Origin: Pseudomonas kitaguniensis | Lineage (GTDB): Bacteria > Pseudomonadota > Gammaproteobacteria > Pseudomonadales > Pseudomonadaceae | DNA length: 63,770 nt | NCBI RefSeq assembly: GCF_009296165.1 | Contig: NZ_VUAZ01000056.1 | Coordinates: forward strand, 1-63,770 | Direction of reading: 5' to 3' | Shown: one piece after another, positions 9,704 to 17,935 of the stretch | How the letters are laid out: each line of letters begins with the position of its first letter | How positions within the stretch are numbered: the stretch's first letter is position 1 | Translations under genes and position numbers: made by a program | Notes under the pieces: model-generated | Told to the model about the DNA's origin: nothing | Seen by the model: the letters and a program-made list of their open reading frames with translations, nothing else | Database searches by the model: none

Positions 9704-9930
9704 CCTGTAAAGAACAAGTGGCACGTTCCAGTGACTATCTCGATGGGCAATTGACCTTTCGCGAGCGTCTGCTGGTACGCCATCATTTGATGTTTTGCCG
9801 TAACTGTCGGCGATTCATCCGCCAGATGCGCCTGCTGCAGGCGACGTTGAAGATCATGCCGGACGCGCCGGTAGAGGATGCTGATGCGGTGGCTGACCGG
9901 CTGGTGGCCGAGCGCCTGAAAGATCTGTAA
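9697..9930 (+). CDS. Putative zinc-binding anti-sigma factor (zf-HC2-like)
   Basis: A 77-residue soluble protein with the HxxxCxxC core (HLMFCRNC, residues about 28-35) of ZAS anti-sigma factors. It has no membrane helix, unlike many anti-sigmas, so it is probably a cytoplasmic inhibitor. The ATG lies inside the end of the ECF sigma gene (7-base overlap). The pairing is what one expects for a cognate anti-sigma factor. The small size leaves open that it is a modulator rather than a full inhibitor. Confidence 0.82.
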   Translation: MLTCKEQVARSSDYLDGQLTFRERLLVRHHLMFCRNCRRFIRQMRLLQATLKIMPDAPVEDADAVADRLVAERLKDL

Positions 9931-9955
9931 AGCTTGGTCAAGGCAGGCTCGCGTT

Positions 9956-9989
9956 GGTGGGTCGAACGGATGATGGGGATCGACCCACC
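9956..9989. other. Inverted repeat after the sigma/anti-sigma genes
   Basis: GGTGGGTCG at 9956-9964 pairs with CGACCCACC at 9981-9989 around a 16-base loop. It lies 26 bases past the anti-sigma stop. There is no U-run, so it may be an mRNA 3' stabiliser rather than an intrinsic terminator. Confidence 0.5.
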
Positions 9990-10003
9990 CACGCAAGGCT
10001 GTT

Positions 10004-10036
10004 GAAAAAAACCTCGGGCCGTCCTGGCCCAAGGTT
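10004..10036 (-). terminator. Rho-independent terminator of the porin gene
   Basis: Read on the minus strand, AACCTTGGGCC and GGCCCGAGGTT form an 11-pair stem with a 5-base loop, followed directly by a run of seven T. It ends the porin transcript just past its stop codon. Confidence 0.85.
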
Positions 10037-10050
10037 CGTTACACGCACTT

Positions 10051-11373
10051 TTAGAACTTGGCTTCAGCATCCAGCTGCAGGGTGTTGGTATTGGCATCAC
10101 GCTGAGTGCGGCTGGCGAAGTCAGCCTTGGTCAGGAAGTACGTGGCGCCAAGGGCGAAGTTCTTGTCGATGTCGTAGCTGACCTTCATCTTGTGGCCACG
10201 CGAACCGGTCGTGCCGTTGGCGAAGTCCGAGTCGGTGAAGGCGCCAACCACTGCGTTACGTTGCGTATCGCGGTAGTTGTAGTCCAGGTTGAAACCAAAC
10301 ACTTTGGACTTGGCACCCAGCAACCAGGCAGTGTCCTGATCGGTGGAAGCGTCGTTGTTTTTCACGTACTGGCCGTAGAACGCCAGTGGCACGGCCAGGC
10401 CGCCGATGTCTGCCTGGGCAAAACCTTCGTACAGACGGAACTGTTCGTTGGCCGAGTTACCGTTGACCGCCAGTGCGCAAGGCGAGGAGGTCGTGGTGCA
10501 AGTGCTGTCCTTGTCGTTCTGGTAGGCGTAAACGCTGCCGCCCAGGGTCATCTTCAGGTTATCGGTAACCGAGAAACGCGTCCCCAACTGGCCGGCAGTC
10601 AGGCGCAGGTCGTGACGAAACTGCACGCCGTCGCCGTCGACGTTGTCCTTGAGGTTGTAGTTACCAATGCTGCCGAACAGCTCGGCGCTGCTACCCAGCG
10701 GGTATTTGTAGGTGAGTGCCAGACCTTCCGGGTTGATGTCGCTATCCCAGATCACGTCGCCCATGTTGACCCACGGTTGCAGCATTTTGCCGCCGATCAC
10801 GTGCAGGTTTTTGATCTGGGTCGGGTGGTAGTCGATATAGCCGAGGTCCAGCCAGATCGACTTTTTGTCGAAGTAGTTGTCCTGGTCCTGGTTGGTGGAA
10901 CGGGCATCGTCGCTGCTGCCGGTGGCAACACGGATGCCGGTGTCGACCTGCGAGTTGATCTCGGTATAGGCACCCAGGCGGGCACGGATGCGCTGACGGT
11001 CTTTGTCGCGGCCACCGTTGTTGGATTCGCCCTGGATCTTCACGGTTTCCTGACGGAAGCGCACGTCACCCTTGAACTGAGTCTTGGCGGCCCAGGCCAG
11101 CTTCTGGTCGAACACGCTCAGGTCGTTGGTTTTTTTCGCGGTGGCCGCGATCTGCTCGTTGGTCTCTTGTTGAGCTTGCTGTGCGATCTGCTTTTCCTTT
11201 TGATCTTTGGCCAATTCGCTTTGCAGTTCGGTGTACTGCGCAGCGGTAATTTGGCCATTGGCCTTGAGCATGTCGAGCAATTTAGCGTCGACTGCAGCGC
11301 TGGCCGGAACGCTGAGGGCCAGCAACAGGCCGCCGCACAGGACCGCCGCAGTTTTAGTGGAAGCAAGACGCAT
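10051..11373 (-). CDS. Putative outer-membrane porin (Porin_5-like)
   Basis: A 440-residue exported protein. A signal peptide (about residues 1-26, ending VPASAAVDA) is followed by a helical, glutamine-rich coiled-coil segment (about 30-80) and then a long beta-rich region ending in Phe (LDAEAKF), as beta-barrel proteins do for BAM recognition. It resembles the Pseudomonas 'putative porin' family; substrate unknown. The ATG at 11373 has GGAG 7 bases upstream, although the frame is open further back. An intrinsic terminator follows the gene and a perfect palindrome lies about 150 bases upstream. Confidence 0.85.
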   Translation of the reverse strand: MRLASTKTAAVLCGGLLLALSVPASAAVDAKLLDMLKANGQITAAQYTELQSELAKDQKEKQIAQQAQQETNEQIAATAKKTNDLSVFDQKLAWAAKTQFKGDVRFRQETVKIQGESNNGGRDKDRQRIRARLGAYTEINSQVDTGIRVATGSSDDARSTNQDQDNYFDKKSIWLDLGYIDYHPTQIKNLHVIGGKMLQPWVNMGDVIWDSDINPEGLALTYKYPLGSSAELFGSIGNYNLKDNVDGDGVQFRHDLRLTAGQLGTRFSVTDNLKMTLGGSVYAYQNDKDSTCTTTSSPCALAVNGNSANEQFRLYEGFAQADIGGLAVPLAFYGQYVKNNDASTDQDTAWLLGAKSKVFGFNLDYNYRDTQRNAVVGAFTDSDFANGTTGSRGHKMKVSYDIDKNFALGATYFLTKADFASRTQRDANTNTLQLDAEAKF

Positions 11374-11522
11374 ATCAATCTCCGAAAGTGAGGAGGGATG
11401 GCAAACCATCCAGGACACAACCGACCGATGACGGACGGAAAAATAGCCGCTTGCTATAACCAAGCGCTCTAAAAACTGGCGCCAGTATCACTATCGTTTA
11501 TTACGAGGGAGTGGCAAAGTGA

Positions 11523-11538
11523 TGTCATCTAGATGACA
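11523..11538. promoter_or_regulatory. Candidate operator, perfect 16-bp palindrome
   Basis: TGTCATCTAGATGACA is a perfect dyad in the 280-base gap between the divergent porin and acyltransferase genes. It lies about 150 bases before the porin ATG and 118 before the other gene. Its form suits a dimeric GntR- or TetR-type repressor; no binder is known from sequence. Confidence 0.45.
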
Positions 11539-11655
11539 AAATATTTAGAAATGAACTATCCGTATCGAGCCTTGTCCTGCGATTTCAAGGTGTGCTAAGT
11601 GCGTCGATCGGCGATACTCGCAAGGCTTTCACGCCCTGAAGTAGTGAGGATGCCG

Positions 11656-12780
11656 ATGCCGTTGCAACGCCTGAACAGCCTGTCCGAAATCGCCCCGCAG
11701 GATTGGGACGCCCTGGTGCCGCAGGCCCAACCCTTTGTTCGGCATGCGTTCTTGAGCGCGCTCGAAGACAGCGCCAGCCTGAGCCCGCAATCGGGTTGGC
11801 AGCCTGAGCATTTGCTGCATTGGGAGGGCACGCGCCTGGTGGCGGCACTGCCCAGTTACCGCAAATGGCATTCCTACGGCGAGTACGTGTTTGATCACGG
11901 TTGGGCGGATGCGTGTAACCGCGCAGGAATTGACTACTACCCCAAGTTGCTGACGGCAGTGCCGTTCAGCCCGGTCAGCGGGCCGCGATTGCTGGCGAGA
12001 AGTGCCGAGGACGGTTTTGAACTGCTGAACAGCCTGCCGGGCTATTTGGAAATCGAAGGCCTCTCCAGTGCCCACATCAACTTCACCGACCCGTTGGCCG
12101 ACGCAGCACTGGCGGTGCAGCCTGGGTGGTTGCAGCGTTTGGGTTGCCAGTTTCATTGGCAAAATCGCGGCTACCGCGACTTCCAGGATTTTCTCGACGC
12201 CTTGAGTTCGCGCAAGCGCAAACAGATGCGCAAAGAGCGCGAGCAGGTGGCCGGGCAGGGCATCGAGTTCGAATGGTTACACGGCCATGAGTTAAGCGAA
12301 GCGCAGTGGGATTTTGTCTACGCCTGCTACGCCAACACCTACGCAGTGCGCCGCCAGTCGCCCTACTTGACCCGTGCGTTTTTCAGCCTGCTGGCCGAGC
12401 GCATGCCCGAAGCCATTCGCGTGGTACTGGCCAAACAAGGTTCACGCCCGGTGGCGATGGCGTTCAGCCTGATCGGTGGCGACAGCTTCTACGGTCGTTA
12501 TTGGGGTTGCCTGGCAGAGTTCGACCGTCTGCATTTCGAAACCTGCTTCTACCAAGGCATGGACTACGCCATCGCCAACGGCCTGCAACGCTTCGACGCG
12601 GGTGCGCAGGGCGAGCACAAATTGATTCGTGGGTTTGAACCGGTGATTACCCGCTCGTGGCATTACTTGCGCCATCCGGGTTTGAAAAATGCAGTGGAGG
12701 ATTTTCTGACGCAAGAGCGGGTGGGGATTTTGGCCTACGCCGAAGAGGCAAGGGCAGCCCTGCCTTATCGGCAGGGCTGA
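11656..12780 (+). CDS. FemAB-like/GNAT acyltransferase family protein (COG3146)
   Basis: A 374-residue protein of the family labelled 'peptidogalycan biosynthesis/recognition' (PF04339-like), built from GNAT folds. Family-typical stretches are SRKRKQMRKEREQV near residue 190 and FDAGAQGEHKLIRGFEP near 320. The biochemical role is not established; an aminoacyl or acyl transfer is inferred from the fold. The ATG at 11656 has GAGG 6 bases upstream; an ATG at 11650 overlaps that box. It is transcribed away from the porin. Confidence 0.82.
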   Translation: MPLQRLNSLSEIAPQDWDALVPQAQPFVRHAFLSALEDSASLSPQSGWQPEHLLHWEGTRLVAALPSYRKWHSYGEYVFDHGWADACNRAGIDYYPKLLTAVPFSPVSGPRLLARSAEDGFELLNSLPGYLEIEGLSSAHINFTDPLADAALAVQPGWLQRLGCQFHWQNRGYRDFQDFLDALSSRKRKQMRKEREQVAGQGIEFEWLHGHELSEAQWDFVYACYANTYAVRRQSPYLTRAFFSLLAERMPEAIRVVLAKQGSRPVAMAFSLIGGDSFYGRYWGCLAEFDRLHFETCFYQGMDYAIANGLQRFDAGAQGEHKLIRGFEPVITRSWHYLRHPGLKNAVEDFLTQERVGILAYAEEARAALPYRQG

Positions 12781-12812
12781 ACAGGGGCCTCTTGGGTCTT
12801 GGCAGTGTGCCT

Positions 12813-14645
12813 TCAGTCGATACCGACGAACCCGCCGGTCTGGTGCTGCCACAACCGGGCATACAGCCCGCCATGGGCGATCAGCTCAGCGTGGCTGCCG
12901 GTCTCGGCAATCTGGCCTTTCTCAAGCACCACCAGCCTGTCCATCCGCGCGATGGTCGACAAACGGTGCGCAATCGCGATCACCGTCTTGCCCTGCATCA
13001 GGGTTTCCAGGCTTTCCTGAATTGCGGCCTCGACTTCCGAGTCCAGTGCGGAGGTGGCCTCGTCCATGATCAGAATCGGCGCATCCTTGAGCAGCACGCG
13101 GGCGATGGCAATACGCTGACGTTGCCCACCCGAGAGTTTCACCCCGCGTTCACCGACATGCGCGTCCAGCCCGGTGCGCCCTTCGGCGTCCGACAGCAGC
13201 GGGATGAATTCATCGGCGCGGGCCTTGTGAATGGCGGCCATCAGTTCTTCGTCGGTAGCGTCCGGCTTGCCATACAACAAGTTGTCGCGGATTGAACGAT
13301 GCAGCAGCGAGGTGTCTTGGGTGATCATGCCGATCTGTTCGCGCAGGGTCTCCTGGGCCACCTCGGCGATATTCTGGCCGTCAATCAAGATGCGCCCGCC
13401 TTGCAGGTCATACAGGCGCAGCAGCAGGTTGACCATGGTTGACTTGCCGGCACCGGACGGGCCGATCAGGCCGATTTTTTCACCGGCCTTGATCTCAAGG
13501 TTCAAGCCGCCAATGATCCCGCTCTGCTTGCCGTAGTGGAAATCCACCTGCTCGAAGCGCACCTCGCCCCGCGGCACATTCAAGCGCGGCGCGTTGTCGC
13601 GGTCGGTCACCGCCAGCGGCTGGGCGATGGTTTTCAGGCCGTCCTGGACCATGCCGATGTTTTCGAAAATACCGTTGACCACCCACATGATCCAGCCGGA
13701 CATGTTGACGATACGAATCACCAGGCCGGTGGCCAGCGCGATGGCGCCTACCGAAATCATCGACTGCGTCCACAGCCACAGCGCAAGCCCGGTGGTGGTG
13801 ACAATCAGCAGGCCGTTCATGCTGGTGATCACGATGTCCATGCTGGTGACCACACGGCTGGCCAACTGGGTTTTTTCGGTCTGCTCGATGATCGCTTCCT
13901 TGGCGTACTCCTGCTCGGATTGGGTGTGCGCAAAGAGCTTCAAGGTGGTGATGTTGGTGTAGCCGTCAACGATGCGGCCCATCAGTTTGGAGCGCGCTTC
14001 GGAGGAAATCACCGAGCGTTCTTTTACCCGGGGCACGAAGTAACGCAACGCCAGGCTGTAGCAGATGATCCAGGTCACCAGCGGAATCATCAGCCGCCAG
14101 TCGGCATCGGCAAACAGCACCAGCGAGCTGATCGCGTAGATTGCCACGTGCCAGATCGCATCCACCGCCGCCACTGCGGAGTCGCGCAGGGAGTTGCCGG
14201 TTTGCATGATGCGCTGGGCGATGCGCCCGGCGAAGTCGTTCTGGAAGAAATTCAGGCTCTGCTTCAGCACGTAGCTGTGGTTTTGCCAGCGGATCAGGCT
14301 GGTCATGCCGGGGCTGATGGTCTGGTGCACCAGCAGGTCATGCAGGGCGCCGAAGATCGGGCGCAGCAGCAGGGCGACCACGGCCATCCAGATCAGCTCG
14401 GTGCTGTGAACCTGAAAAAAGTCAGCGGGCGGTGTGCCCTGGGCCAGGTCGATGATGCGGCTCAAGTAACTGAACAGCGCCACTTCGATCAGCGCGCCGA
14501 TCAGGCCCACCACCAGCAAGGCGGCGAAGTGCGGCCACACCTGGCGCAGGTAGTAGAGATAGAAGGGCAGGACTTGGTCGGGAGGAGCGGCGCTCGGCGC
14601 GTCGCGGAAAATATCGATCAGTTGTTCGAAACGGCGATAGAGCAT
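12813..14645 (-). CDS. ABC transporter, fused permease and ATPase (MsbA/exporter type)
   Basis: A 610-residue half-transporter. Six membrane helices occupy about residues 30-330. The nucleotide-binding domain follows with Walker A GPSGAGKST near 400, signature LSGGQRQRIAIARVLL near 508, and Walker B/D-loop LIMDEATSALDSE near 528. It should dimerise and export lipids or drugs; the substrate cannot be read. The gene ends 30 bases from the convergent acyltransferase gene. It follows ppiA on the same strand, with a GC-rich hairpin between them. Confidence 0.92.
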   Translation of the reverse strand: MLYRRFEQLIDIFRDAPSAAPPDQVLPFYLYYLRQVWPHFAALLVVGLIGALIEVALFSYLSRIIDLAQGTPPADFFQVHSTELIWMAVVALLLRPIFGALHDLLVHQTISPGMTSLIRWQNHSYVLKQSLNFFQNDFAGRIAQRIMQTGNSLRDSAVAAVDAIWHVAIYAISSLVLFADADWRLMIPLVTWIICYSLALRYFVPRVKERSVISSEARSKLMGRIVDGYTNITTLKLFAHTQSEQEYAKEAIIEQTEKTQLASRVVTSMDIVITSMNGLLIVTTTGLALWLWTQSMISVGAIALATGLVIRIVNMSGWIMWVVNGIFENIGMVQDGLKTIAQPLAVTDRDNAPRLNVPRGEVRFEQVDFHYGKQSGIIGGLNLEIKAGEKIGLIGPSGAGKSTMVNLLLRLYDLQGGRILIDGQNIAEVAQETLREQIGMITQDTSLLHRSIRDNLLYGKPDATDEELMAAIHKARADEFIPLLSDAEGRTGLDAHVGERGVKLSGGQRQRIAIARVLLKDAPILIMDEATSALDSEVEAAIQESLETLMQGKTVIAIAHRLSTIARMDRLVVLEKGQIAETGSHAELIAHGGLYARLWQHQTGGFVGID

Positions 14646-14655
14646 TAGGGTTGAC

Positions 14656-14717
14656 GCCCGCCTGGCGGGCTCTCCTGTTTAAATGCGCGCGGCGCCTTGT
14701 GGGCACCGCGCGAAACT
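14656..14717. other. Two GC-rich hairpins between ppiA and the ABC gene
   Basis: GCCCG and CGGGC form a short hairpin at 14656-14670. A longer one at about 14687-14713 pairs CGCGCGGTGCCC with GGCGCCGCGCG on the minus strand and is followed by ATTTAAAC. The second may be a weak terminator for ppiA, which ends at 14729. Confidence 0.5.
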
Positions 14718-14728
14718 ACCTGCAGACC

Positions 14729-15292
14729 TCAGTCGATGCGCTTGGCCGACTTGATCAGAACAGGATCGATAGGCACGTTCTGCATGCCTTGCTTGGTGGT
14801 GGTCTGCGAGTTGACGATGATGTCGACCACGTCCATGCCCTTGACCACTTTAGCGAACACGGCGTAACCGGCGTCACGGCCCGGGTCGAGGAACGCATTG
14901 TCGGCCACGTTGATGAAGAATTGGCTGGTCGCCGAGTTCGGGTCATTCGTGCGTGCCATCGACAAGGTGCCACGCACGTTATGCAGGCCGTTGCTGGCTT
15001 CGTTCTTGATGGGCGCATCGGTCGGCTTCTGCGACATCTGCGTGGTGAACCCGCCGCCCTGAACCATGAAGCCCGGAATTACGCGGTGAAAAATCGTGTT
15101 GGTGTAAAAGCCTTTGTCAACATAGGCCAGGAAGTTCTTGGTACTGATCGGCGCCTTGACCGGGTCCAGTTCGATTTCGATGTCACCATTGGTGGTGCTG
15201 ATCAGCACATGAGGTGCCTTGACGGGCTCGGCGGCCATCAGGTTCGCAGCGAACAGCACGGAGCCGGCAAAGAAGGCGATTTTTTTCAACAT
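14729..15292 (-). CDS. ppiA: Periplasmic peptidyl-prolyl cis-trans isomerase A (cyclophilin)
   Basis: A 187-residue cyclophilin with a signal peptide ([21 protein letters not shown]). Core motifs are present: [15 protein letters not shown] (catalytic Arg and the FMxQGG block) and [19 protein letters not shown] residues read here as [14 protein letters not shown]. It catalyses proline isomerisation of exported proteins. The length matches PpiA plus leader. The start lies 3 bases from the stop of the decayed hydrolase upstream, implying an ancestral two-gene unit. Confidence 0.93.
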   Translation of the reverse strand: MLKKIAFFAGSVLFAANLMAAEPVKAPHVLISTTNGDIEIELDPVKAPISTKNFLAYVDKGFYTNTIFHRVIPGFMVQGGGFTTQMSQKPTDAPIKNEASNGLHNVRGTLSMARTNDPNSATSQFFINVADNAFLDPGRDAGYAVFAKVVKGMDVVDIIVNSQTTTKQGMQNVPIDPVLIKSAKRID

Positions 15293-15295
15293 GGG

Positions 15296-15666
15296 TCAGT
15301 GATCCTGGGTAGTGGTTTCGACTGTCTTTAGAAAATCGAGCAAGGTAGCGTTAAAGACTTCGGGTTGATCCAAGGGCGTGGCATGGCGGGATTCTCGATC
15401 ACCACCAGTCGCGCATCGGGTAGCAGTTTTACATAGATTTGTTTCTTCGCCACGGAGGTGTCGTTGGGGGCGGCGCTGATGACCAGCGTTGGACAGGTAA
15501 TTTTCGACAGACGTTCCTGCACACCCCAGCCCACAACCTGCATGTTGCAGCGTTCGCGCGGTTTGCCGGAGCGCCCGTGGCCGCGCACATCCACCAGGAT
15601 CAGCGGGCTGCCGTGGCCATATTCCGCGTAATGCAGGCTGCAGCGTTGATGATCGAACCAGGCCAT
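15296..15666 (-). pseudogene. Decayed alpha/beta hydrolase remnant
   Basis: Pieces of one alpha/beta hydrolase are joined. The start MAWFDHQRCSLHYAEYGHG runs into LILV, then directly to DVRGHGRSGKP, then to GVQERLSKITCPTLVIS and KLLPDARLVVIEN. A normal family member of about 260 residues has an oxyanion segment after LILV and about 110 residues with the GxSxGG nucleophile after the second piece; both are absent, and both gaps are in frame. A third lesion, a -1 shift near 15391, moves the tail SRHATPLDQPEVFN to another frame, which ends at 15296. With no catalytic serine the product cannot be a hydrolase. Confidence 0.85.
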
Positions 15667-15680
15667 GCATGAACTCCGTT

Positions 15681-16604
15681 TCAGGCCTGCCGGGGAGCGG
15701 CGAAGGGCGCGTCCAGTGGGGCGGTGTCAAAGGTGCGCAGCAATTCCACGAGAATCTGCGTGGCTGGCCCCAGCGGTTTGTCTTTGTTTGAATACAGATA
15801 GAACGTGGGGTGGCGGCTGCCGCCCTGTTCCAAGGGTAGCTGCTTGAGCAGACCTTCGGCGAGTTCGCGCTCGATCATGTGCCTTGGCAGCCAGGCGAAG
15901 CCCAGGCCGCTGCCGACAAAGGTGGCGGCGGTGGCCAGGCTGCCAACAGTCCAGCGTTGCTCGGCGCCGAGCCAGCCAACGTCGCGTGGCTGTTGTCGCC
16001 CCGAGTCGCGGATCACCACCTGCATCTGGCTTTCCAGGTCCTGAAAGCTCAATTCGCGGTTCATGCGGTGCAACGCGTGGTCGGGATGGGCCACGGCGAT
16101 GAATTCGACGTCGCTCATTTCCGTGCCCAGGTAACCTGGAATGCTGAACCCACTGATCGCCAAGTCTGCCACGCCTTCGATCAACAGCTCTTCGACGCCC
16201 GACAGTACTTCTTCGCGCAACCGTACGCGGCAACCACGGCTCTGCGGCATAAACGCGGTGAGCGCACGCACCAGCCGCGCGTTCGGGTAGGCTGCATCCA
16301 CTACCAGCCGCACTTCGGCCTCCCAGCCTTGTTCCATATGGTGGGCAAGATCTTCCAACTGGCTGGCGTTTTTGACCAGTTGCCGTGAGCGGCGCAACAG
16401 CACTTCACCGGCCTCGGTGAGCACTGCCTTGCGCCCGTCGATGCGCAGCAGCGGCACGCCGAGTTGGTCTTGCATACGCGCCACGGTGTAACTCACTGAG
16501 GATTGTGAACGGTGCAGCGCTTCAGCGGCTTGGGCGAAGCCGCCATGGTCGACCACCGCTTGCAGCGTGCGCCATTGATCGAGGGTAACGCGGGGCGCTT
16601 TCAA
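15681..16604 (-). CDS. LysR family transcriptional regulator
   Basis: A 307-residue LysR protein: N-terminal winged helix (about residues 5-65, with GGFAQAAEALHRSQSSVSYTVARMQ) and a C-terminal periplasmic-binding-like effector domain (about 90-295). The start is taken as TTG at 16604, with AGAGGAG 6 bases upstream; no ATG suits the helix-turn-helix boundary. The next gene downstream on the strand is the hydrolase remnant, 14 bases away. Upstream it is divergent from a small exported protein. Target genes are not evident. Confidence 0.87.
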   Translation of the reverse strand: MKAPRVTLDQWRTLQAVVDHGGFAQAAEALHRSQSSVSYTVARMQDQLGVPLLRIDGRKAVLTEAGEVLLRRSRQLVKNASQLEDLAHHMEQGWEAEVRLVVDAAYPNARLVRALTAFMPQSRGCRVRLREEVLSGVEELLIEGVADLAISGFSIPGYLGTEMSDVEFIAVAHPDHALHRMNRELSFQDLESQMQVVIRDSGRQQPRDVGWLGAEQRWTVGSLATAATFVGSGLGFAWLPRHMIERELAEGLLKQLPLEQGGSRHPTFYLYSNKDKPLGPATQILVELLRTFDTAPLDAPFAAPRQA

Positions 16605-16653
16605 GATGAGCTCCTCTTGTCCTAAGCTGGCGGTCCCTATTGGAGACTGCCGA

Positions 16654-16968
16654 ATGAGAAAATTCTGTTGTGTGTTGCTGGCGCTGCTGCCAATGACGGC
16701 GTTTGCGTACCCCATCGACGTGACTAAAAAGATCGACGACGTGCAAGTGGATTACAGCGCCTCCGACGTGGACGGTGACATCAGTTCGATCCGCTTAAAC
16801 AATTACGGCACCAACGATGCTGTGTGTTCGGTAACCTTCACCAACGGCCCGGAATCGCCACGTACTCGCAAAGTCACGGTTGCGGCGGGTAAAAGCACCA
16901 ACACCACGGTCAAGTTCACCCGCGCCATTATCAAGATGCGCATCGCCTTGGCGTGCGCTCCGAAATAA
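16654..16968 (+). CDS. Small exported protein of unknown function
   Basis: A 104-residue protein with a clear signal peptide (RKFCCVLLALLPMTAFA, cleavage near residue 19) and a beta-rich mature part with two cysteines (VCSVTF and LACAPK) that could form a disulphide. GGAG lies 8 bases before the ATG at 16654. Similar small periplasmic proteins occur in Pseudomonas, in databases sometimes under the name '3-phosphoglycerate kinase' as I recall; nothing here supports a kinase. Function unknown. Confidence 0.75.
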   Translation: MRKFCCVLLALLPMTAFAYPIDVTKKIDDVQVDYSASDVDGDISSIRLNNYGTNDAVCSVTFTNGPESPRTRKVTVAAGKSTNTTVKFTRAIIKMRIALACAPK

Positions 16969-17120
16969 GGCGGCCAGCGGCACATGCTCACAGCCATACT
17001 GCGCTTATAAACAAATTTATGGATGGGTTGTAGCAGTTTTTTGCGCTTTTTTATCGAATGAGCCCTGGTTAATCTTTTCTCCATCGCCTTACAGCAATTA
17101 CAGATGGAGCCTACGTAGCC

Positions 17121-17723
17121 ATGTCTAATGTTCTGATCATCGAAAGCAGCGCCCGCCAGCAGGATTCGATCTCCCGCCAACTGACCCAACAGTTCATCAG
17201 CCAATGGCAGGTTGCGCACCCGGCGGATCAGATCAGCGTGCGTGACGTGGCGCTTAACCCAGTGCCGCACCTGGACGCCAACTTGCTCGGCGGCTGGATG
17301 AAACCTGCCGACCAGCGCAACGAAATCGAACAGGCTTCCCTGGACCGCTCCAACCAATTGACCGACGAATTGCTCGCCGCCGACGTGCTGGTCATGGCCG
17401 CCCCGATGTACAACTTCGCCATCCCCAGCACCCTCAAAGCCTGGCTCGACCACGTGTTGCGCGCCGGCGTGACCTTTAAATACACCGCCACTGGCCCTCA
17501 GGGTTTGCTCACCGGCAAGCGCGCCATCGTGCTGACCGCGCGCGGCGGCCTCCACATCGGCGCCAGCTCCGATCACCAGGAACCTTACTTGCGTCAGGTG
17601 ATGGCGTTTATCGGGATTCACGACGTCACCTTCATTCATGCCGAGGGCGTGAACCTGAGCGGCGATTTCCAGGAAAAGGGCATCAACCACGCCAAAGCGC
17701 TGCTTGCCCAGCTCGTTGCGTGA
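17121..17723 (+). CDS. azoR: FMN-dependent NADH-azoreductase
   Basis: A 200-residue flavodoxin-fold NAD(P)H oxidoreductase. The FMN-binding start SSARQQDSISRQL and the PMYNFAIPSTLKAWLDHVLRAG-type block (split here as MYNFAIPSTLKAWLDHV) identify the AzoR/AcpD family. It reduces azo compounds and quinones by two-electron transfer and protects against quinone stress. The upstream 150-base gap holds its promoter; a strong terminator lies about 115 bases downstream. Confidence 0.9.
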   Translation: MSNVLIIESSARQQDSISRQLTQQFISQWQVAHPADQISVRDVALNPVPHLDANLLGGWMKPADQRNEIEQASLDRSNQLTDELLAADVLVMAAPMYNFAIPSTLKAWLDHVLRAGVTFKYTATGPQGLLTGKRAIVLTARGGLHIGASSDHQEPYLRQVMAFIGIHDVTFIHAEGVNLSGDFQEKGINHAKALLAQLVA

Positions 17724-17838
17724 GCCGCTTAATCGTTTAATCGTCACATAATCGTGCGGTGTTTATATCGCCCCACGCAAACCCTTCAAGTACGCGTATC
17801 GAACCTCCCTTTGCACTTGTTGCTCCTGAGTGCTCTCG

Positions 17839-17873
17839 CCCGACTGCCGCTATAGCGAGGTCGGGTTTTTTTT
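17839..17873 (+). terminator. Rho-independent terminator
   Basis: CCCGAC and GTCGGG pair around an internal structured loop (TGCCGCTATAGCGAG), followed by eight T. It lies 115 bases after azoR, so it may end azoR or a separate short RNA, and 62 bases before the EamA gene. Confidence 0.85.
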
Positions 17874-17935
17874 GCCTCGAGTTTCGTGACGTGCCGAAAA
17901 CCTTTAATGTGCCGCCCATTCGAAATGAGGCGCGC

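Noticed and set aside
10192..11391. A 399-codon plus-strand frame opposite the porin gene
   Set aside because: Its composition is Val/Gly-rich mirror sequence of the porin; the porin has signal peptide, RBS and terminator.
13536..14648. A 370-codon plus-strand frame opposite the ABC transporter
   Set aside because: Antisense of the ABC gene, whose Walker motifs and signature are intact; the frame shows no domain.
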